A stretch of DNA of 64,000 nt from NCBI RefSeq assembly GCF_019710575.1, contig NZ_JAHWFK010000030.1:124001-188000 (forward strand), in the 5' to 3' direction. Each line of letters opens with the position of its first letter. The first letter of the stretch is position 1. The notes beneath the pieces were generated by a model. It had not been told where the DNA came from and made no database searches. It worked only from the letters and a program-made list of their open reading frames with translations. The translations under genes and the position numbers were made by a program. This document shows positions 60,108 through 64,000 of the stretch, piece after piece. Origin of the DNA: Paractinoplanes polyasparticus. GTDB lineage: Bacteria > Actinomycetota > Actinomycetes > Mycobacteriales > Micromonosporaceae.

Positions 60108-61497
60108 TTGTGGCTCCTTTGTTCATATTGCGGACGGCAAGCAGGGACAGCGTCGTGACGACCGCCGCGATGACCAAAGCGGTGACGTAGGCGGACTCGG
60201 CCGGGATGTCCGATCCGTCGGGGGTCCCCGCGGTGAGAACGGCGCCGCCGAGCTGTGCGCCCGTCGCGAAGCCGAGTACCCGGATGACCAGCACCAGGCT
60301 CGTCGCGGTGCCGGTGGTGCCCTGGTCGACCGCGGTGGCGGTCTTGATGACCAGCGCTGTGATGCAGGCTCCGTTGGCCAGGCTGATCAGCGCCTTGCCG
60401 ACGACGAGATGCCAGATCTCGGTGTGGAAGAACGCCATGCCGACCAACGAGGTCGTCATGATGACCACGCCGGCGGCGACCACTGCGGTCGAGCCGAAAC
60501 GACGCACTCCGAGACCGCTCAGCGGCCCACTGATCGCCGCCATCGCTGCCGCGGGCAGCAGATACCGCCCGATGTCGGTGGGGCCGGCGTCGAAGCCGTA
60601 TCCGTCGCCGGACACCGCGAACAGCTGCGGAACGAGGAAGATGGACAACGCGGCGCCGATGCAGACGGCGAACGTGATCGCGTAGGACCGCCAGACCGCG
60701 GGCTTCGCCAGCATGCGCAGGTCGAACATCGGCGAGGCGGCACGACGCTCGACGACTATCCAACCCGTGACGAAGGCGGCCAAGCACCCCACTATGCCGA
60801 TGAGCAGGAGCGGCTGTGAGCCCATGTCCGGCGCCGCTGCGAGCCCCGCCATGAACGTCAGCACGATACCGCTCAGGAGGACGACGCCCGGCCAGTCGAT
60901 CTTGGCGTCGTTCCGGCTCGGCTCATCGTCCGGAACCAGCTTGTACACCAGCAGGGACGCCAAGATGATCGCGAACGTCGGTAACGCGAACATCCAGTGC
61001 CGTGACAGGCCTTCGGCGATGGGTCCCGCGACCAACGTCCCGAGCATCCCGCCGCCGACGAAGAATCCGCTGATCACGCCGATGGCCACTGGTGACTTGT
61101 CTTCCGGGCACAGCTTGCGGACCAGGATGAAGGACAGCGGCATCGCGCCCACCATGGCGCCCTCCAACACCTGCCCGGCCAGCAGCACCGGCAGGTTCGG
61201 CGCCAGCGCGGACACCAGGCCTCCGGCCGAGACCACGGCCATCAGCCAGATCAGAACCCGTTTGCCACCGTGGCGGTCACCGAGGACACCGGCGATCGGC
61301 GCGGTCAGAGCGCCGGTGATGAGCATCGCGATGCTCAGCAGTGCGCCTTGGGCGGGATCGAGCGAAAGTTCGCGCTGCAACAGCGGGAGAGTCGGTGACA
61401 CCACCGATTCCAGGGTTCCGGTGGCGCCGGCCAGGACACTGATGGCGCCGATGCTGGGTGTTCCGAGGCGAAGCGCAGGACTCGCAGGTGCGGCCAT
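60094..61497 (-). CDS. MFS transporter (DHA2/EmrB-type layout)
   Basis: Major facilitator permease of 467 residues with about 14 hydrophobic segments. The motif between helices 2 and 3 is GVLGDRHGGKRVLIW, and helix 5 contains VGGGMLGTLVAGPIAEGL. The 14-helix pattern favours drug:H+ antiporters of the DHA2 group. ATG 61497 is chosen because it follows the preceding DUF1275 gene stop by 8 bp and begins the protein cleanly; the upstream frame is antisense-like noise. It is coupled to the FAD monooxygenase gene. Confidence 0.9.
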   Translation of the reverse strand: MAAPASPALRLGTPSIGAISVLAGATGTLESVVSPTLPLLQRELSLDPAQGALLSIAMLITGALTAPIAGVLGDRHGGKRVLIWLMAVVSAGGLVSALAPNLPVLLAGQVLEGAMVGAMPLSFILVRKLCPEDKSPVAIGVISGFFVGGGMLGTLVAGPIAEGLSRHWMFALPTFAIILASLLVYKLVPDDEPSRNDAKIDWPGVVLLSGIVLTFMAGLAAAPDMGSQPLLLIGIVGCLAAFVTGWIVVERRAASPMFDLRMLAKPAVWRSYAITFAVCIGAALSIFLVPQLFAVSGDGYGFDAGPTDIGRYLLPAAAMAAISGPLSGLGVRRFGSTAVVAAGVVIMTTSLVGMAFFHTEIWHLVVGKALISLANGACITALVIKTATAVDQGTTGTATSLVLVIRVLGFATGAQLGGAVLTAGTPDGSDIPAESAYVTALVIAAVVTTLSLLAVRNMNKGATNESR

Positions 61498-61505
61498 GGA
61501 CGTCC

Positions 61506-62339
61506 CTACCTTCCTTCCAGGGCTGAACGCGGTTGGGGCGCCGAGGCCCGCGGCGGTCGGGTCGGGTCGGTGGGCGGAGTCGTGTAGCCGTCGTGGGGTG
61601 AGACGGAGGTCGATCCGGTCGTGGCTGCGGCCGCATGGCCGGCGCAGCGAGCGGCCGCGTGGCCCAGGCCGGTCACTGCCAGCACGACGAGCGCGGCGAC
61701 CGCCACCGCGACGCTCTCGTACATCTGGCACAGTGCCGCACCGGTGATCGCGCCGACGGCAATGAGCACGACCGCGGAGGCTCGACGCAGCGCCGGCTGA
61801 CCGCGGGCCGCTCCCAGCCGGGAGTCGGCCGCGAGGCTGGTCAGCGTGGAGGTGACGACCACGGTGGAGACATCCCTCACGGCCAGGTGGCGGGCCGTCG
61901 CCGCCTGCATTCCCATCGCCAGGGCGAGTGCCGACGCCATCGCCGCGCGGGCGGCGAGAGTTCCCACCCCGATCAGAGCCAGGCCGAGAGCTGTTGCGGC
62001 CAGGACCAGTCCGACGCCGCCCAGCAGGCCCGTGCACCGGCGGTTCCAGTTCGGGAGGGCGGCGCGCAGGACCCGCCCGCCAGTAGCAGCGCCGACGAGA
62101 AAGAACGCCAAGGCCAGCAGCGGGCCGAGTACGGGCAGATCCGTCCGGCCACTGGCTGCCATGCCGAGGATGACCACGTTGCCCGTCATGTTGCCGGCGA
62201 ACACCTTGTCCAGGTGCAGGTATCCGACGGCATCGACGATTCCGGTCGCGAAGGTGAGGGCGAGCATCAGAGCCGGCGGCGTGCCGAACCGTCGCCGCAA
62301 CCGGCTGCCGGTACAGGAACCGGCTGCGACGCCGCTCAT
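61506..62339 (-). CDS. DUF1275 (YoaK-like) membrane protein
   Basis: 277-residue membrane protein with about six hydrophobic segments, carrying the family signature FATGIVDAVGYLHLDKVFAGNMTGN near residue 30-54 (given here in parts: GIVDAVGYL, FAGNMTGN). DUF1275 members are poorly studied integral membrane proteins with possible transport roles. A proline/alanine-rich hydrophilic tail follows the last helix. ATG 62339 overlaps the gamma-glutamyltransferase stop by 4 bp (ATGA), and the MFS gene follows by 8 bp. Confidence 0.9.
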   Translation of the reverse strand: MSGVAAGSCTGSRLRRRFGTPPALMLALTFATGIVDAVGYLHLDKVFAGNMTGNVVILGMAASGRTDLPVLGPLLALAFFLVGAATGGRVLRAALPNWNRRCTGLLGGVGLVLAATALGLALIGVGTLAARAAMASALALAMGMQAATARHLAVRDVSTVVVTSTLTSLAADSRLGAARGQPALRRASAVVLIAVGAITGAALCQMYESVAVAVAALVVLAVTGLGHAAARCAGHAAAATTGSTSVSPHDGYTTPPTDPTRPPRASAPQPRSALEGR

Positions 62340-64000
62340 CGCCCCGCCGCGTAACCCTGGGCACCGCGCGAATTCGCAGCCGCCTGGAGTACACCGGTGT
62401 CCGGGTTCCGGGTGACGACTGACAACCGGCCCTGACTCCATGCCCCGGAGACGGTGACGGCGTGGCCGCGTTCGCGCAGCTCGTCGATGATCGCCCCGTC
62501 CGTTCGTTCCTCGACCACCAGTCCGGCGGGCGTCCAGGCCCGCGGCCAGAAGGAGCTCGGCACCGCGGTGGTGTGGAACGTGGGGGCGTCGATCGCCTCC
62601 TGCGGATCGAATCCGAGGGCCAGCGTGCGTACCAGATAGATCAGTTGCCATTGGTCCTGTTGGTCGCCTCCCGGGGTGCCGAGCGCCGCCACCGGCTTGC
62701 CGTGGCGCAGCAACAGGGTCGGAGACAAGGTCGTCCGGGGCCGCCGCCCCGGTTCCAGGCGCGACGGGGCGGCCGGGTCCAACCACGTCATCTGCAGCCG
62801 TGTGCCCAGGGCGAAACCCAGGTCCGGCACGGCCGGTGAGGACTGGAGCCATCCGCCCGACGGTGTGGCCGAGATGATGTTTCCCCAGCGGTCGACGACG
62901 TCGATGTGGCAGGTGTCGCCCCGGGTCTCTCCGGTCTGCTGCACGGTGGGCTCGCCCACGCCGTCGGCCTGACCGGCGAGCTGCCTGGTGACCAGCGGTG
63001 GTGGGTACGGTGTGACGCCGATGTCACCGGGCCGGAACGCGGTGGAGGCGAGCGGGCCGATGAGGCCGGCCCGTTCCTCGCTGTACGGGGGAGACAGCAG
63101 ACGGCGCAGCACCGTCCGCCTATCCGCCGGATCCCGATGCCCATAGAACGCTTCCCGGTCGGCCAGGGCCAGCTTCAGCGCCTCGGTGATCGTGTGGATT
63201 CCGAGGGTGGTCGACGGATCGATCTGCCGGTCGTCGAAGTGGTCGAGGATGGTGAGCGCCTGAAGCAGTACGGGGCCCTGGGACCACAAGCCCGCCTTCG
63301 CCACCGTGGTTCCCCGAAAGTCTGCGGTGACGGTGGGCTCGACCGAGGGCGAGAAGTCGGCGAAGTCGGCGGCAGTGATCACGCCGGCGTGGTCGGTGCC
63401 CGAGGAGTGCCGATGCGGCGTGGCTGCGAACTTCGCCACTGCGGACGCCACGAAACCCGGTTCGCCAGGCGCGCCGGGCGGACGTGATCCGGGCGGTCCT
63501 GGTCTGGCCGGCACCGGAGCTGCTCAATCGGCGCAGCGTCCAGCCGTAGACCGAGTTGGTCAGAGTCGTGTGTGGTTGCGGGACTCGTCCTCCGGGCATC
63601 CACAGCGCGTACGACGTCGGCCAGTGCAAGCGGAACAGGTCCTCGACCGTGGCCAGGACGCGTGCCAACTGGGGTACGACTGGCACACCCTCCTCCGCGT
63701 AGTGGATCGCGTATGCCAGCACGTCGGCCAGCTCCCACGTGCCGAACTCGGCGAGCAGCCAGAGCCAGGAGTCGACGGCTCCGGGAACGGCAGCGGCCAG
63801 GGCACCCGCGCCGGGCACGTGGTCCAAGCCTTCGGCCCGGAAGTGTTCGATCGTGGCCCCGCGCGGAGCGTGCCCCTGGCCCGCCAGCACGACCGGCGAC
63901 GTTCCGGCCGCGGTCGCGAGGATGGCGACGAGATCTCCGCCCGGCCCGTTGAGATGGGGTTCGGCGACATGCAGCACGAACGCGCCGGCCGTCGCCGCAT
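62336..64000 (-). pseudogene. ggt: gamma-glutamyltransferase, frameshifted (N-terminus beyond right edge)
   Basis: Gamma-glutamyl transpeptidase-family enzyme that cleaves gamma-glutamyl amides such as glutathione. Coming from the right edge, one frame gives FVLHVAEPHLNGPGGDL and RRAWRTGF, and the next frame continues exactly with VASAVAKFA through the end, including the nucleophile threonine in GDTCHIDVVDRWGN and the oxyanion-loop stretch ATPSGGWLQSSP. The switch is at the run AAACCC (63453-63458), so one extra base in GGGTTT is the likely lesion. This is either a real frameshift or an error in the sequence. All other parts are intact. It heads the leftward operon with DUF1275, MFS and monooxygenase genes. 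Confidence 0.85.

Noticed and set aside
60094-62394. A 766-residue fusion of the MFS transporter with an upstream domain
   Set aside because: The upstream part is an out-of-frame shadow of the DUF1275 gene; ATG 61497 starts the transporter.

Overview
The window is very GC-rich and coding-dense, with many GTG starts, 4-14 bp gene overlaps and numerous one- and two-component regulators. Together with an F420-type luciferase-like oxidoreductase, a LuxR/MalT-type large ATPase regulator, an Eis-like acetyltransferase and a tRNA Gly-Cys-Val cluster, this points to a chromosomal segment of a filamentous actinomycete. A Micromonosporaceae genome such as Actinoplanes is my best guess (inference from gene style, not from a search). 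I see no insertion sequence, prophage, CRISPR array, rRNA or natural-product megasynthase. Most of the window is metabolic and regulatory chromosome with a few decayed accessory loci.

Layout, left to right. 0-6.2 kb: an SDR cut by the left edge, a PoxB-type pyruvate oxidase, a membrane fatty-acid desaturase divergent from a DesK-like kinase/LuxR-type regulator pair (reminiscent of the Bacillus des-desKR locus), and an F420-type luciferase-like oxidoreductase. 6.4-8.4 kb: a lipoprotein solute-binding protein and permease of the SsuA/SsuC type without an ATPase gene. 8.45-10.2 kb: a broken TIR-NB-ARC-TPR gene. 10.2-18.1 kb: a secreted BNR-repeat protein, an ABM-domain membrane protein, a membrane-anchored multicopper oxidase, a quinone oxidoreductase, a TetR regulator and a large LuxR-type ATPase regulator. 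18.1-20.3 kb: small orphan genes and one truncated remnant. 20.3-28.6 kb: a LigD-type polymerase, an acyl-CoA dehydrogenase, a PAS-GGDEF cyclase, an amylosucrase and a membrane alpha/beta hydrolase.

28.8-44.3 kb: two aldo/keto reductases, each divergent from its own regulator (AraC, TetR) with clear inverted repeats between them, plus an MBL hydrolase, methyltransferase, YdeI-like protein, MFS transporter, penicillin-acylase-type hydrolase, aminoglycoside-phosphotransferase-like kinase, PQ-loop transporter, 40-residue membrane protein, GlxA-type regulator and glucose-6-phosphate dehydrogenase. 44.3-47.3 kb: a cobalamin ring-contraction/methylation operon (cobL-cobM-cobK). 47.5-50.3 kb: a flavin electron-transfer operon (ferric-reductase-like protein, FMN-binding protein, ApbE). 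50.4-53.8 kb: a heterodimeric ABC exporter with one extremely degenerate ATP site, next to a TetR regulator. 54.6-57.8 kb: a secreted CocE-type hydrolase, a serine/glycine repeat protein and an Eis-like acetyltransferase.

57.9-58.3 kb holds the three tRNA genes, followed by about 0.55 kb with only a possible LacI-family remnant. 58.9-64 kb is one tightly coupled leftward operon: gamma-glutamyltransferase (apparent frameshift, cut by the right edge), DUF1275 membrane protein, MFS transporter and FAD monooxygenase.

The best candidates for a closer look are the exporter with a one-sided ATP site, the TIR-NB-ARC-TPR wreck, the desaturase/two-component locus, three exact TTATCCACA DnaA-box sequences, and the repeat protein at 56.3-56.6 kb. 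I do not see a clear, complete, previously undescribed multi-gene system.
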